In this document: piece by piece, positions 51,858 to 61,359 of the stretch
Position numbering within the stretch: the first letter of the stretch is position 1
Layout of the letters: every line of letters begins with the position of its first letter
Assembly: GCF_038443385.1 (NCBI RefSeq)
Contig: NZ_CP151726.1
Location: forward strand, 186,001-250,000
Length of the DNA: 64,000 nt
Reading direction: 5' to 3'
DNA from: Stieleria varia
GTDB lineage: Bacteria > Planctomycetota > Planctomycetia > Pirellulales > Pirellulaceae
Made by a program: the position numbers and the translations under genes
Notes under the pieces: model-generated
The model's database searches: none
Told to the model about the DNA's origin: nothing
The model's input: the letters and a program-made list of their open reading frames with translations, nothing else

Positions 51858-54212
51858 ATGACCGTACCTTCACAATTCTCGAAATGGATTCTGGTCTGTC
51901 TCGTGCTGACCGTTTGGCACTCGCCACTCGCTTCAGCCGCGCAGCGCATCGCGTTCATCGTCGGAGTGGAGAATTATCGACCGGACTATTTCCGCAATCT
52001 GGACTATGCGGAAGACGACGCGATCGGGTTGGCGGAGCAGCTCAAAGGCTTGGGCTATGACGTCGTCCGCATGACCAGCCGAGAGCAGAATCCGGCACTC
52101 AAACCGACGTCGCCGGACAAGATCATCGCTGCCTTCGACGGCGTTCTCAAAGGCTTGCAAGCCGAAGACACCTTGATCGTGGCCTTCACCGGGCACGGCG
52201 TGCAGTTCAAAGATGAGCCCGCCCTGAAAACCGGTGGTCGCGAAACCTATTTTGTCCCCGAAGACGGAACGCTGGACGACAAAGCCACGCTGTTACCGAT
52301 CTTGAAAGAGATCGTTGCCCGCGCCTACCGCTGCCCCGCTCAACGCAAGCTGGTCCTGATCGACGCTTGTCGCAACGAAGTCACCTCCAAAGCCGGCGAC
52401 AAAGCCCCGCGTCGAATCCTGTTGGGTGACGTTCACGAACACCCGCGGACCCTCCCCAAAGGCATGAGCGTTTTGTTCAGTTGCAGCGATCGAGAAAAGA
52501 GCTGGGAGCACGAAGACCTCTCCCACAGTGTCTTCACCTACTACGTCCTGGAATACCTGAGCGGAAAAGCATCCTCAGACTTCTATCCCGATAAGAACGC
52601 GGACATCGGTGGCTTGGTTCAATACGTTCGCATCAAGACCAACGCTTTTGTTCGAACCAAGATCAATCCCTCTGGGCAACTGCCTCAACTGGTCGGTGAC
52701 TACGCTCCCTGGTCGATCGGTCGTGTCGCGATCAATGGCAATCAACCCGTGATTCCTCCAATCCAGAAACCGGTCGTCCCTGAGATGCAACCGGAACCGA
52801 AACCAACACGCACGGATCTCGCCAGCGGCGGCCAGGATTGGTCGCAGTGGGGTGGTAGTTCGCTGAGAAACAGTGTGTCACCGTCCAAGGCAACGTTCTT
52901 AAAGTGGTCTACAAGCGACAAAACCAACGTGATTTGGTACTCAGCCCTCGGGAAGAACACCTATGCATCTCCGGTGGTTGCCGGCGGACGAGTATTCATC
53001 GGCACCGATAATGGAACGGAACTGGTCGCAGGTGGCGACAAGGGGCTGCTGGCCTGCTATTCGGAACAAGACGGACGCCTGCTGTGGACTTACCAAGCCG
53101 ACAAGCTGCCAACCGGACGGGCCAATGACTGGCCGAACATCGGCATCACGTCAACGCCACTGGTGGAGCAAGACCGCGTATGGTTTGTCAACAATCGCGG
53201 TGAACTGGTGTCTTTGGATGCAAACACCGGGAAAGAAGTCTGGTCATTGGACATGATCGATTCGCTGGGTGTCTTTCCGCACAACAAGTCCCATTGCAAC
53301 GTCACCTCGCTTGGCGAACTGCTATTTGTTTGCACTTCCAACGGCATGGATGAGTCTCAAATCGAAATTCCCTCGCCTCGCGCCCCGTCGTTCTTGGCCG
53401 TCGAGAAATCAACGGGCAAGCTGGTTTGGGAAAGTTCGCTACCCTTCGACCAGATCCTCAGCGGCCAATGGGCATCGCCCGCCGCGGCCTACATCGGCGA
53501 TCAACCGCAAGTCATTTTCCCCGGCGGCGACGGCTGGCTGTATGGTTTCCAAGCGGACAATGGAAACCTGCTGTGGAAATTTGATTGCAACCCCAAGGAA
53601 ACCAAGTGGGAACTGGACGGACGAGGCACTCGAAACAATATCCTTGCCACACCTGTCATCCATAACGGGCTGGTTTACGTCGCGGTCGGCCAAAATCCTG
53701 AGCACGGCGAAGGCCAAGGGCTGCTCTGGTGCATCAATCCGAACCGCCGCGGCGATGTCAGCTCCCAGCTTCCCGGTGGCGGCGTCAATCCCAACTCCGC
53801 CGCCGTTTGGTTCTTCGCCCACGCCAATGGAAAGAACGCAGGCAACGCCGAATTCCAAGAGACCATGCACCGCTCTCTATCGAATGTCGTGATCAAAGAC
53901 GACGTGCTGTATGTCGCTGATTTCTCCGGCATCTTTCATTGCCTCGACGCGAAATCGGGTAAACACCACTGGAGTTATGACCTCTTTGCCGCCTGCTATT
54001 CCTCGCCGCTGATCGTGGGAGATCACGTGTACATCGTCGATGGAGACGGGGATGTGACTGTATTTCGTCACTCCGCCAATCCAGGCAAGAATGATGGCGA
54101 CCCGGTGTCAGAGGAAAATGTCGGTAACACCGTTTACTCCACTCCCCTTGTCGCCAACGACAAGCTCTTCATCGCCACACGCAATCAGTTATTCGCGATT
54201 GATCACGACTGA
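51858..54212 (+). CDS. Caspase-like peptidase / PQQ beta-propeller fusion
   Basis: The 784-aa exported protein has a signal peptide (1-28). A caspase/metacaspase domain follows (29-290): 'RIAFIVGVENY' opens it, catalytic H113 is in 'FTGHGVQF' and C171 is in 'LIDACRNE', both intact. A Pro-rich linker (about 297-318) leads to PQQ/BamB-like propeller blades (about 327-784) with repeated 'GKLVWESSLPF', 'NLLWKFDCN' and 'GKHHWSYDL' patterns. The protease may be controlled by or anchored through the propeller, perhaps sensing a small molecule or protein outside the cytoplasm. The start at 51858 begins the signal peptide; the frame to 51747 is not conserved-looking. Confidence 0.9.
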   Translation: MTVPSQFSKWILVCLVLTVWHSPLASAAQRIAFIVGVENYRPDYFRNLDYAEDDAIGLAEQLKGLGYDVVRMTSREQNPALKPTSPDKIIAAFDGVLKGLQAEDTLIVAFTGHGVQFKDEPALKTGGRETYFVPEDGTLDDKATLLPILKEIVARAYRCPAQRKLVLIDACRNEVTSKAGDKAPRRILLGDVHEHPRTLPKGMSVLFSCSDREKSWEHEDLSHSVFTYYVLEYLSGKASSDFYPDKNADIGGLVQYVRIKTNAFVRTKINPSGQLPQLVGDYAPWSIGRVAINGNQPVIPPIQKPVVPEMQPEPKPTRTDLASGGQDWSQWGGSSLRNSVSPSKATFLKWSTSDKTNVIWYSALGKNTYASPVVAGGRVFIGTDNGTELVAGGDKGLLACYSEQDGRLLWTYQADKLPTGRANDWPNIGITSTPLVEQDRVWFVNNRGELVSLDANTGKEVWSLDMIDSLGVFPHNKSHCNVTSLGELLFVCTSNGMDESQIEIPSPRAPSFLAVEKSTGKLVWESSLPFDQILSGQWASPAAAYIGDQPQVIFPGGDGWLYGFQADNGNLLWKFDCNPKETKWELDGRGTRNNILATPVIHNGLVYVAVGQNPEHGEGQGLLWCINPNRRGDVSSQLPGGGVNPNSAAVWFFAHANGKNAGNAEFQETMHRSLSNVVIKDDVLYVADFSGIFHCLDAKSGKHHWSYDLFAACYSSPLIVGDHVYIVDGDGDVTVFRHSANPGKNDGDPVSEENVGNTVYSTPLVANDKLFIATRNQLFAIDHD

Positions 54213-54306
54213 TATCGGCAATGTATGCGTCCGGACTGGACTGCTCAAAGATTAGTGTTGACACTGCTATTTTTGTCAATGTTTTTGTTCTACCTGTCTA
54301 AATTAA

Positions 54307-54381
54307 AGTGAGCCTCAGGCGCTAGCCGTGGGCCGGCACCACAATCCGCCTCAGGCCCACGGCTAGCGCCTGAGGCTCACT
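54307..54381. repeat. Intact family B palindrome
   Basis: Perfect 28-bp arms (54307-54334 and 54354-54381) with a 19-nt loop. The arm contains GGCGCTAGCC, so this copy preserves the CTAG target in empty form. It lies inside composite J (54236-54442). Confidence 0.9.
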
Positions 54382-54448
54382 GGAGTCCACCAGCTTCGTG
54401 CGCAAACCCACAGTGACACAACGCCAATTTTGAACAGCCCAGTACTAG

Positions 54449-54576
54449 CCCGGATTATTCATCAGCCGCTATCGCGTGGCGGCTGATGTGCGCAGACTGT
54501 TTTCGTGCCAATCCACGCAAGCCGTTTCACGCAAACGTGTTGCGATGACCGTAGTGAGTCGCGTGAATAATCCCGA
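54449..54576. mobile_element. Family C element (128 bp) flanked by CTAG
   Basis: Ends are CCCGGATTATTCATCAGCC and GTGAATAATCCCGA, with 'GCTATCGCGTGGCGGCTGAT' in the left part. CTAG flanks at 54445-54448 and 54577-54580. The long 'GCGTCCGGTT' arm of other copies is missing, so it is an internal deletion form. Confidence 0.82.
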
Positions 54577-54846
54577 CTAGCCACAGGCGACTGAGCCGCT
54601 AGCACCGCAGGATCAATCGCCGCTGCCCCCCTACGTCTTCGGCTGCGGGTCAAACGCAGTTGGACGTGACAGTGGTCAATCATGGGCACGGGAAAAACGG
54701 AATATCGATTCAAGACTGGACGATACACTAGCAACTTTTCTCCGCTTTTGCCCCTTGCCCGCCGCCCACGCCGCGTGAATAGTTACGCAAGACCCACGCA
54801 CTGCGTAAGCTTTGCGTAAACCAGACACCCACACGATGGAGCACCC

Positions 54847-55329
54847 ATGCCACATTTGATGGTAGATTTAGAAGACCCGATCGATTGCAAGCGGGCGATG
54901 CAGATTCTGCGGCGGCGAGTCGAACGCGACGCGGCAGGAGGCGGCGAGGGACGACGTCGGGGACGCGGCGGCCGAGGCGGAACAAGCCGCGAATGTGGTC
55001 CGGAGATCGAAACAGAATCAGGCGGCGTACAGTCGCTTTCGTTGCCACAGAAACTGAAGCGTTTGCAGCAACGGGGGATGTGGAAACACTTGGTCAAGAT
55101 CGCCAAGGAAGCCGAGCAGCCGCTCTCGCTGCCCGAACTGGACACCTTGTTGGAATTACCCAAGAACAAAATGCGATCCCTCAAAGCGATCATGGCCAAA
55201 CTGGAGAACCGCTTTGACCTGAAATTCCTCAAGGTTGATACCGACGCCGGTGCCGACGAAGCAGGCAATCCACGCTACATCATGCCCCCAAGAATCCGCC
55301 GCCAAATCCTCCGCCTCGCCACTGCGTAG
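54847..55329 (+). CDS. Basic protein with RGG-like tract (hypothetical)
   Basis: The 160-aa cytoplasmic protein has an Arg/Gly tract (about 34-50, 'GRRRGRGGRGG'). After it comes a helical C-terminal domain ('LPELDTLLELPKNKMRSLKAIMAKLENRF'), consistent with a small winged-helix. RGG-type tracts often bind RNA or DNA; this is inference from composition. No operon partner is seen, and it is followed by a repeat cluster. Confidence 0.65.
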   Translation: MPHLMVDLEDPIDCKRAMQILRRRVERDAAGGGEGRRRGRGGRGGTSRECGPEIETESGGVQSLSLPQKLKRLQQRGMWKHLVKIAKEAEQPLSLPELDTLLELPKNKMRSLKAIMAKLENRFDLKFLKVDTDAGADEAGNPRYIMPPRIRRQILRLATA

Positions 55330-55688
55330 CGGATTGCCGGAGAACACGTAGCCGCGTCTCTCCGAACGTGAAAAGAACTGTTGCTGCATGTGACCGTGAA
55401 GCGGTCTCAGACGGTAGCCGGCGATAAAGCGCAGCGATCATCGCCGGTTCGTTCTTCACGTTCCCAGCAATCCCCTCAGTCGCGGATGCGACGACAGCAT
55501 ACAGCCTGGGGCGCGAGCCCCAGGTGAACTTATTCCGAGCCCCCGAGAGGCTCGACTACGTGAAAAACCCACCCAAATCCAAACGCATTTTGCTTGACTT
55601 TTGGAAATCATTGGAAGGGGAGAAATGCACCGCGTGATTTTGTTCCGTGCTGAATGTCAGGCTGGAAAGCCTGACGTACGCGGTGGGT
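55330..55688. other. Repeat-bearing convergent intergenic region
   Basis: This 359-bp gap contains a family H half-palindrome (about 55352-55363), a 100-bp family G element (55364-55463) and a family F copy with CTGG in place of CTAG (about 55653-55678). No gene is seen. Confidence 0.7.
55364..55463. repeat. Family G interspersed element (100 bp)
   Basis: Ends GAACGTGAA and TTCACGTTC, the same length as the copy at 13253-13352. It follows directly after 'CGCGTCTCTCC', one half of a family H palindrome, as at the other copy. Confidence 0.87.
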
Positions 55689-58600
55689 TCAATTGGTGGG
55701 CGTTGCCACGGATGTGCTTGTTTGTGTTTCTTCGACCGCGATTGCCGTTCGTAGCGGCACCAGCAGGTCGCTGCGTTCTTGATGGATCGCACGTTCGGTT
55801 TCATTTCTTTGCTGTTGAGCTTGCCGCTCCGCAGCGACCAACGCATCAAACTGCTTGCCGCTGAGGACTCGCTGTGACTCGCTTAACAATTCCGGGTCAT
55901 AGGTCAGACCCGGATGGTTTTGCGCACTGGCATAGTTTTCGACCGGCACTTTGTCCAACCACAACAACTTCTCCCGCCGCCCGATCTCCTCATCGGCGAC
56001 CTTGCGTTCGATCCCATCGGGCGATCGTTTTCGGCTGTTTCCGAACGGGTCGTAGTCATCACCAGATCCGGTGATCTTGTCCCACCACGACGGTTCGGTG
56101 CCGAACAAGTTCGTGATGATGCGATCCGTCCGCTGGATCATGTGATTACTGACCGCTCGACTGCGTTTGAAGTAGGCGGTGGGAAACACCCCCAAGTCCC
56201 ACACCGTACGGGACTTGAGCGCCATGTAGCGCAAGTTGGCTACCAATTCGAACAACAGCTTCATGCAGGCTTCATTGTCCAGCATTTGTTGATGCGTCAC
56301 GCCGTAGTTCAGTGAGCGTTCGGCGAGGTAGTTCAGTTTTGGCATCAGCGCCCTAACGTTCCAACGCCCCCAGATGCGACACTCACGTGCCGTTTTCTGC
56401 TCGTTGTACAGATCGTTCAAAATGGTTTCGACCAACTCGCTGCCGATCTGTTGGACTTCCTCGTCCGTCAACGGACGGTCGATGTAGGTTTCGGAAAATC
56501 GCGGGAAAGTTCGTTCGCTGACCAAGCGGATGAAGCGATCGACCTTGTCTTGAAATCTCAACGCCAACAGAATGCCGTGTTTGTTCGCCTGGCTGTTGAT
56601 GAAATCATCATCAATGGCATCAATCTCATCGACTTCGAACAACACGGCCGAACCCTTGCTGGAATCCAGCGTGCGACGTGCCTCCAACGTGCCGACCTGA
56701 CGGCGACGAAAGAATCCCCAACTGGTATCGGTGTCTCCGGTGTCGTATCGATGGACCACGATCCAACGGTGCAGCGGGTCTTCTTTGGTCAATTTGCGTT
56801 GCAGCTTGATCGCTTCCTGTTCCAACCACTTGTGCTTTGGTTGAAACAGCATCGTGCGTTCTTGGATGTCAAACTCGTGGACACTGCCCAAGGAAACATC
56901 GGCGATCTCTTGCGCTTTGCCGGTGACACCGCCGACGACTTCTTGAGAGCGGGCGACGTAATCGTTCCATCGGTCGACGGCTCGCAAAAACTCACGACGT
57001 GTTTGTTGCGTCTTGGGCGTGTTGTGCTCACCGACCGGGATCAACGAAGCCGCCAAGGCGGCTTCTCCACCGCTGCGAGAATCCCCGACGATGTAGAAAT
57101 TGATGTCGTGGTCCGCTGCGGCTTTCAAGAACTGAGTCTTTGCCAGTTGCTGCAACGCGAACGTTCGACCGATAGGGGTTTCGTAGTAGTTGTTGGGAAT
57201 GATGACCGTCATCCCGGCCCACTGTTGCAGCAGCGATTGATCGTTGGCAACTCGGCGCATCAAGTCGAGGAATCCATAGTACGACACGTCCCAAACGTCC
57301 AGACTGCTGCCGAAATAGTCTGCCAATTGGGTCCACTTGTCGATGTCGTTCGTCGTTGTCTTTTCGTTGGCGATCAACAGAAACCGCGATTCGACTTGTC
57401 GCTGGTACCGTTCCGAGACACGAATCATTTCGCTGCGACAATCCACTCGTCGATACTGATCCGCGGCAGCACTGGACTTGGGACGCTGCAGATCCAAGTC
57501 GACACCGAACTCGAATCCTTGATAGGCGATGATGTCGTCGTGATCACGGACTCCGATCCGCGTCTCGATGATCTGCGACTGTCCAGGTCGCAGTTCACCG
57601 ATGGGCAACCGAAAGTCGGATTGCAACAGATCGTGTTCCTTTTGATTGGTATCAAAAAACACGATGTGAGATCGATCCAGGTCACCGTCCAGCAGCGACA
57701 GGTGTGACTGCACGGCGCGGTACAAGTACTTTTGGTCAAACGTTTCTTCGCCGACGTTTTTGACGGACCAGATCACGCGAGTCGTCTCGCCGGGGGCGAG
57801 CGAGTTCAAGCACGTCATGGCCTCGATCACGACGGGGAACTGCACCAGCACGCTTTGCGAGTTGGGGAACTGGCGAAAGGGTCGGTTGATGCCACTTTCC
57901 AGCCTTGCTTGAGGATTGATGTCGTGGTGCAAGCGGAACCACTGACGACGAGGCCCATCGACCACGTAGTCGGCCAACCGCAAACGAAGTCCATCGTTCT
58001 CAAAGATGTAGGATTCGCCGGGCGCGAGCGATTGCTGCAAAAACAGATCGTCGCCTTCACGCAACAGCCAACGGTCGGAATCCAGCAGCACGCGCACGGT
58101 GTAGTTGGGCGGCGTTGGCATGCCGCCGCAATTGCGTATCTCGATCCGGTCGATTGACACGAGCGAGTCCGGTTCCAGGATGGAGTACTCGCTCGCGACG
58201 TCAAATCCGACCAACTCCAAATCGTAGGGCGAATCGTATTGGGTTTGTCGACCATTGGCCCCGATCACAATGATTCGCAGCGTGCCGATGTTGCCTGGGA
58301 AACCGTCTTTGGCGCGATAGAACGACGGTGCCCCGTCGCTGCCGGAACGTCCGTCGCGACCGCCGGGGTTGGAATGAAACACCGTGCGTGTCTGTCGGTT
58401 GCCCTGTGAATCGGTGTAGGACTCCGTCTCAGTCCAACTGTAGCTGCTGCCGCCGCGGCCACCGGGACCACCTTGTCCGCCTTGTCCGGGCTCACCGGCA
58501 AATCCCACATCGCCAGCGGTAAGGTTGCCCTTGACCAGCATCAGCAAGCCCAGATCCTGGGCTGACAGCGTTAATGCGACATCGCCACCGTCGCCCCCAT

Positions 58601-59123
58601 TTGCTCCATCGGTCGGTTCGCCCGCGTTGCCCCCATGACCCCCGTCACCGCCGTTGGTTCCACTGGAAAATCGCGTGGCGTCGCGACCTCGCTTGCCAAC
58701 GCTGCCGGGACCGCCATCGCCACCACGTCCCCCATTGCCTCCTTTGCCGCCATGCGCGTCGATGAACAAGTAACCTTGGTCACCGATGCTCGCCGTGTCG
58801 CTTAGCGTTTGATGTTGACGACGCGCGGACAACTCGGTCGCAAACACAAATCGCCCGCTTTCGCGATCGTTGTTCGCATATTGCAGCAACACATGGGCCG
58901 AGCCCGCAGATTCTCCTGGGACCGCTGGTGTGGCATCCCCTCCCCGGCGACCATCCACTCCGGGGATCGGCGATGGACTGTGAAAACTCTCTCCATCACG
59001 ACCGTCCGGCCCATCCATCCCGAACAAGTTGATGACGCCCAACAACTCCGTTTCACCAGACGATGCAAAGCAACCTGCATCGCTGATGTCAGGTTCGCCG
59101 GTGAGATATCGTCGGTCGGACAA
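55689..59123 (-). CDS. Giant Gly-rich protein of unknown function, paired with an AAA+ ATPase
   Basis: The 1144-aa protein has no signal peptide or membrane segment, so it is probably cytoplasmic. Residues 36-285 hold three Gly-rich, collagen-like or silk-like blocks ('GGKGGNGGRGGDGGPG' 125-140, 'GGDGGHGGNAGEPTDG', 'GQGGQGGPGGRGG'). Two beta-sandwich-like stretches lie at about 320-545 ('WSVKNVGEETFDQKYLYRAV', 'LRPGQSQIIETRIGV'). A Rossmann-like region lies at about 575-700 ('SRFLLIANEKTTTNDIDKW', 'MTVIIPNNYYETPIGR'), and a long mostly helical C-terminus follows. I know no characterised homologue. The only adjacent gene on the strand is the TerB/CbbX-type ATPase 160 bp upstream, and a joint function is likely. 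Confidence 0.85.
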   Translation of the reverse strand: MSDRRYLTGEPDISDAGCFASSGETELLGVINLFGMDGPDGRDGESFHSPSPIPGVDGRRGGDATPAVPGESAGSAHVLLQYANNDRESGRFVFATELSARRQHQTLSDTASIGDQGYLFIDAHGGKGGNGGRGGDGGPGSVGKRGRDATRFSSGTNGGDGGHGGNAGEPTDGANGGDGGDVALTLSAQDLGLLMLVKGNLTAGDVGFAGEPGQGGQGGPGGRGGSSYSWTETESYTDSQGNRQTRTVFHSNPGGRDGRSGSDGAPSFYRAKDGFPGNIGTLRIIVIGANGRQTQYDSPYDLELVGFDVASEYSILEPDSLVSIDRIEIRNCGGMPTPPNYTVRVLLDSDRWLLREGDDLFLQQSLAPGESYIFENDGLRLRLADYVVDGPRRQWFRLHHDINPQARLESGINRPFRQFPNSQSVLVQFPVVIEAMTCLNSLAPGETTRVIWSVKNVGEETFDQKYLYRAVQSHLSLLDGDLDRSHIVFFDTNQKEHDLLQSDFRLPIGELRPGQSQIIETRIGVRDHDDIIAYQGFEFGVDLDLQRPKSSAAADQYRRVDCRSEMIRVSERYQRQVESRFLLIANEKTTTNDIDKWTQLADYFGSSLDVWDVSYYGFLDLMRRVANDQSLLQQWAGMTVIIPNNYYETPIGRTFALQQLAKTQFLKAAADHDINFYIVGDSRSGGEAALAASLIPVGEHNTPKTQQTRREFLRAVDRWNDYVARSQEVVGGVTGKAQEIADVSLGSVHEFDIQERTMLFQPKHKWLEQEAIKLQRKLTKEDPLHRWIVVHRYDTGDTDTSWGFFRRRQVGTLEARRTLDSSKGSAVLFEVDEIDAIDDDFINSQANKHGILLALRFQDKVDRFIRLVSERTFPRFSETYIDRPLTDEEVQQIGSELVETILNDLYNEQKTARECRIWGRWNVRALMPKLNYLAERSLNYGVTHQQMLDNEACMKLLFELVANLRYMALKSRTVWDLGVFPTAYFKRSRAVSNHMIQRTDRIITNLFGTEPSWWDKITGSGDDYDPFGNSRKRSPDGIERKVADEEIGRREKLLWLDKVPVENYASAQNHPGLTYDPELLSESQRVLSGKQFDALVAAERQAQQQRNETERAIHQERSDLLVPLRTAIAVEETQTSTSVATPTN

Positions 59124-59283
59124 GGAAAAATTCCACGTGGGTCAATGAAGAAACGAACTCATTGCATTTTACGCAAGTTGCCGGCACGACACGGCAACCG
59201 ATTCGTAATGGGATTCGCCAGAATTCCTCATTGCGCACAGAAACGGGAATTCTGGCGAATACCACCACGATCAGGATGCTTGT

Positions 59284-60930
59284 TCACACGATGGCGGAGT
59301 CGCTTTGTTTTTCGCTGGGGCGATCGATGTTGGCCCAGGCGGCCAGTTGAACGTGGGAACACTGCGTGCAGCGAACACGGCGGCCCAACGTCTCCGGCTG
59401 AACACGGATCTTGCGTTGGCACCCACCACAGCAAATCACCAGCCGATGTGTTTCTTTGGCCAAACGATCCAGTTGCCGAGGACTCAGGCCTGGGACGGAA
59501 ATGTCATCGACGGTCAACGTGGTCAGCAAGTCTTCCGACAGGACCGTGACCGATGCGACACGATCGGCCAGCTTTCGCACCGAGTCCTCAAAGGCATTGC
59601 GGACGAGACGGCCGTTGCCGAAATGCCGATCACGTTCGTGGTACAGACGATCCAGTCCCAACAACAATCGATGTCTCGCGTCGGCCGGCAGATCGTATTG
59701 ATTGGCTTGGCACATCTTTTCAAAAATCAGCCCCATGTCGGAGGGCTGATAGTCGTCGAAATCAATGGTCGTGTTGATCCGCGAAGAAAGCCCCGGATTG
59801 CTGCGAATCAAATGATCCATCTCGTCGCAGTATCCGGCCAAAATCACCGCCAAGGAATCTCGATCATCCTCCATCCGCTTGAGCAACGTCTGCACGGCTT
59901 CGCGACCGTACGAATCGTCGCCCGACGCGTCGACCAAACTGTAAGCTTCGTCGATGAACAGAACACCGCCGAGCGCTGAGTCGCACAGCTTGTTTGTTTT
60001 CGTCGCCGTTTGACCAGCGTATTCGGCGACCAGGCCGCTGCGGTCGGTCTCGACCACGTGGCCGTTTTCCAATGTTCCCATCGCACCGAGGATCTGGCCG
60101 ACGATGCGTGCGACCGTCGTCTTGCCGGTGCCTGGATTTCCCACGAACGTCATGTGCAGACTGATCGGCATCGTCGCCAATCCTTTGTCACGTCTCGTTT
60201 GCTGCAATCGCAAAAAGTTCGCGTAGCTACGGACCCGATCTTTCACGCTTTGCAGCCCGACCAACTCATCCAGTTCCGCCATCGCGGTATCGAGACGTCG
60301 CTGGCGTTCTTCCTCGGTCATCGGCGGTTGGTCGTCATCCTCGAACTCCGACTCGTACTGTTGCTGCTGTGCGTTGGCATGACTGCCATAATTGGGTGTC
60401 AACAAAGGCGTCTTGGGCGGATGCAACGCCAGGTCGATCTCGCGTTGCAGATTCTGCAACGCGATCGCTTCGTTGGGCATCATCTGCCCGTCGCACTTGG
60501 CAACCAAGTTGGCCAGTCGCATGACGATCGTATCCACGTGGGCTTTGTTGTTGGCAAGCGGCTCATAGCGAACAAACGGCGCGACCAACGAGGTCCAGGA
60601 AAGCTGATCGGATTGTTGAAACAAACCCGTCGCGGCTTCACGCAGATCGGTCCCATGCAGGTTTTCTCCCCAGAGGTGTTCGATCATCGTGCTGGCAACC
60701 CGTTTTTCGGGTCCGGTCCAACGCTCATCGGCTCGAACGATCGTCACGTAGACTTTGATCAACAGTCCACGGTGCAAGTCATCCATCAGTTCCGCGAAAC
60801 CGTCCACGCCGCCCTCGATCATCGTCGGATAGCGTTTGATCATCGATTTTGCGCTGGACTGATAGAGCCTGCTGCAGTCTCTCAGCACTCGCCTCAGCAT
60901 TCCATCCAAGCGTGCGTGGTCGTCACTCAT
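59284..60930 (-). CDS. TerB-like / CbbX-type AAA+ ATPase / zinc-ribbon protein
   Basis: This 548-aa cytoplasmic protein has three parts. Residues about 50-170 contain two TerB-like helical repeats ('IVRADERWTGPEKRVASTMIEHL', 'VAKCDGQMMPNEAIALQNLQREI'). Residues 220-460 are an AAA+ module of the CbbX/SpoVK/EccA clade: Walker A GNPGTGKT (264-271), Walker B VLFIDEAY (323-330), Arg finger R384 in 'LSSRIN', and the terminal 'FGNGRLVRN' block. Residues 501-524 form a zinc ribbon (CxxC 501-504, CxxC 521-524). CbbX-type ATPases remodel other proteins, so the Gly-rich giant downstream is a natural substrate. TerB domains point to a stress or membrane-linked Ter system. No rubisco genes are near. Confidence 0.9.
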   Translation of the reverse strand: MSDDHARLDGMLRRVLRDCSRLYQSSAKSMIKRYPTMIEGGVDGFAELMDDLHRGLLIKVYVTIVRADERWTGPEKRVASTMIEHLWGENLHGTDLREAATGLFQQSDQLSWTSLVAPFVRYEPLANNKAHVDTIVMRLANLVAKCDGQMMPNEAIALQNLQREIDLALHPPKTPLLTPNYGSHANAQQQQYESEFEDDDQPPMTEEERQRRLDTAMAELDELVGLQSVKDRVRSYANFLRLQQTRRDKGLATMPISLHMTFVGNPGTGKTTVARIVGQILGAMGTLENGHVVETDRSGLVAEYAGQTATKTNKLCDSALGGVLFIDEAYSLVDASGDDSYGREAVQTLLKRMEDDRDSLAVILAGYCDEMDHLIRSNPGLSSRINTTIDFDDYQPSDMGLIFEKMCQANQYDLPADARHRLLLGLDRLYHERDRHFGNGRLVRNAFEDSVRKLADRVASVTVLSEDLLTTLTVDDISVPGLSPRQLDRLAKETHRLVICCGGCQRKIRVQPETLGRRVRCTQCSHVQLAAWANIDRPSEKQSDSAIV

Positions 60931-61026
60931 CGTTCGGCTTCGCGAGGCTCCGTGTCATGAAAATTGAATGAGGAAGCGATTAAAACCGGCATTTTAACAT
61001 CCTGCGGCTGATGTGCGGTTCACTGA
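60931..61026. promoter_or_regulatory. Divergent intergenic region upstream of the AAA+ gene
   Basis: This 96-bp gap separates the AAA+ gene (-) from the small membrane protein (+). An AT-rich block 'AACATCC' to 'TTTTAACAT' lies near 60985-61000. No operator or promoter could be defined. Confidence 0.35.
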
Positions 61027-61344
61027 GTGGCTTATGTTCGCGAGAAGATGGGGTTTGTTGAAAGCCCCCTAATAACCCTACTCCCCAAAATCTATTCGGA
61101 GACTCGGCGAATGGTACTGGCACTAAATCTCTTCGGTCGGGGCGCGGGACGCGGCCTTGCTAGGTTTTTTCAGATGGTGATGGATGGAGAACCGATTGCC
61201 CTGGCGATCGTAGGGGTGCTCGTCCTTGTGCTGCTGGTTTGGGGGGGCATTACGCTTTATAACCACGCGATCACTCCCGAGTCGAGCATGTCGGACGACG
61301 ATCTGACCAGTGAGGAAAAGAGGCTACTGGACCGATTCAAGTGA
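61027..61344 (+). CDS. Small single-pass membrane protein
   Basis: The 105-aa protein has one transmembrane segment (about 58-78, 'ALAIVGVLVLVLLVWGGITL') and a short charged tail ('SDDDLTSEEKRLLDRFK'). The ATG at 61111 (MVLALN) would give 77 aa and may be the true start; neither has a Shine-Dalgarno match. The family is not recognised. Its place beside the AAA+ gene, divergently transcribed, is noted without implying function. Confidence 0.6.
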   Translation: MAYVREKMGFVESPLITLLPKIYSETRRMVLALNLFGRGAGRGLARFFQMVMDGEPIALAIVGVLVLVLLVWGGITLYNHAITPESSMSDDDLTSEEKRLLDRFK

Positions 61345-61359
61345 TAATGAATCGATTAT

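Larger units (their letters stand above)
54213..54846. other. Repeat-filled intergenic region
   Basis: This 634-bp gap has no gene. It holds composite J (54236-54442) with an intact family B palindrome inside, a CTAG-flanked family C element (54449-54576), family D/K fragments (about 54580-54650) and a right-end piece of family E ending at a CTAG (about 54714-54731). Confidence 0.8.

Noticed and set aside
59284..60930. Calling the AAA+ gene cbbX (rubisco activase)
   Set aside because: It has extra TerB-like and zinc-ribbon domains and no rubisco genes nearby; only the AAA+ clade is shared.
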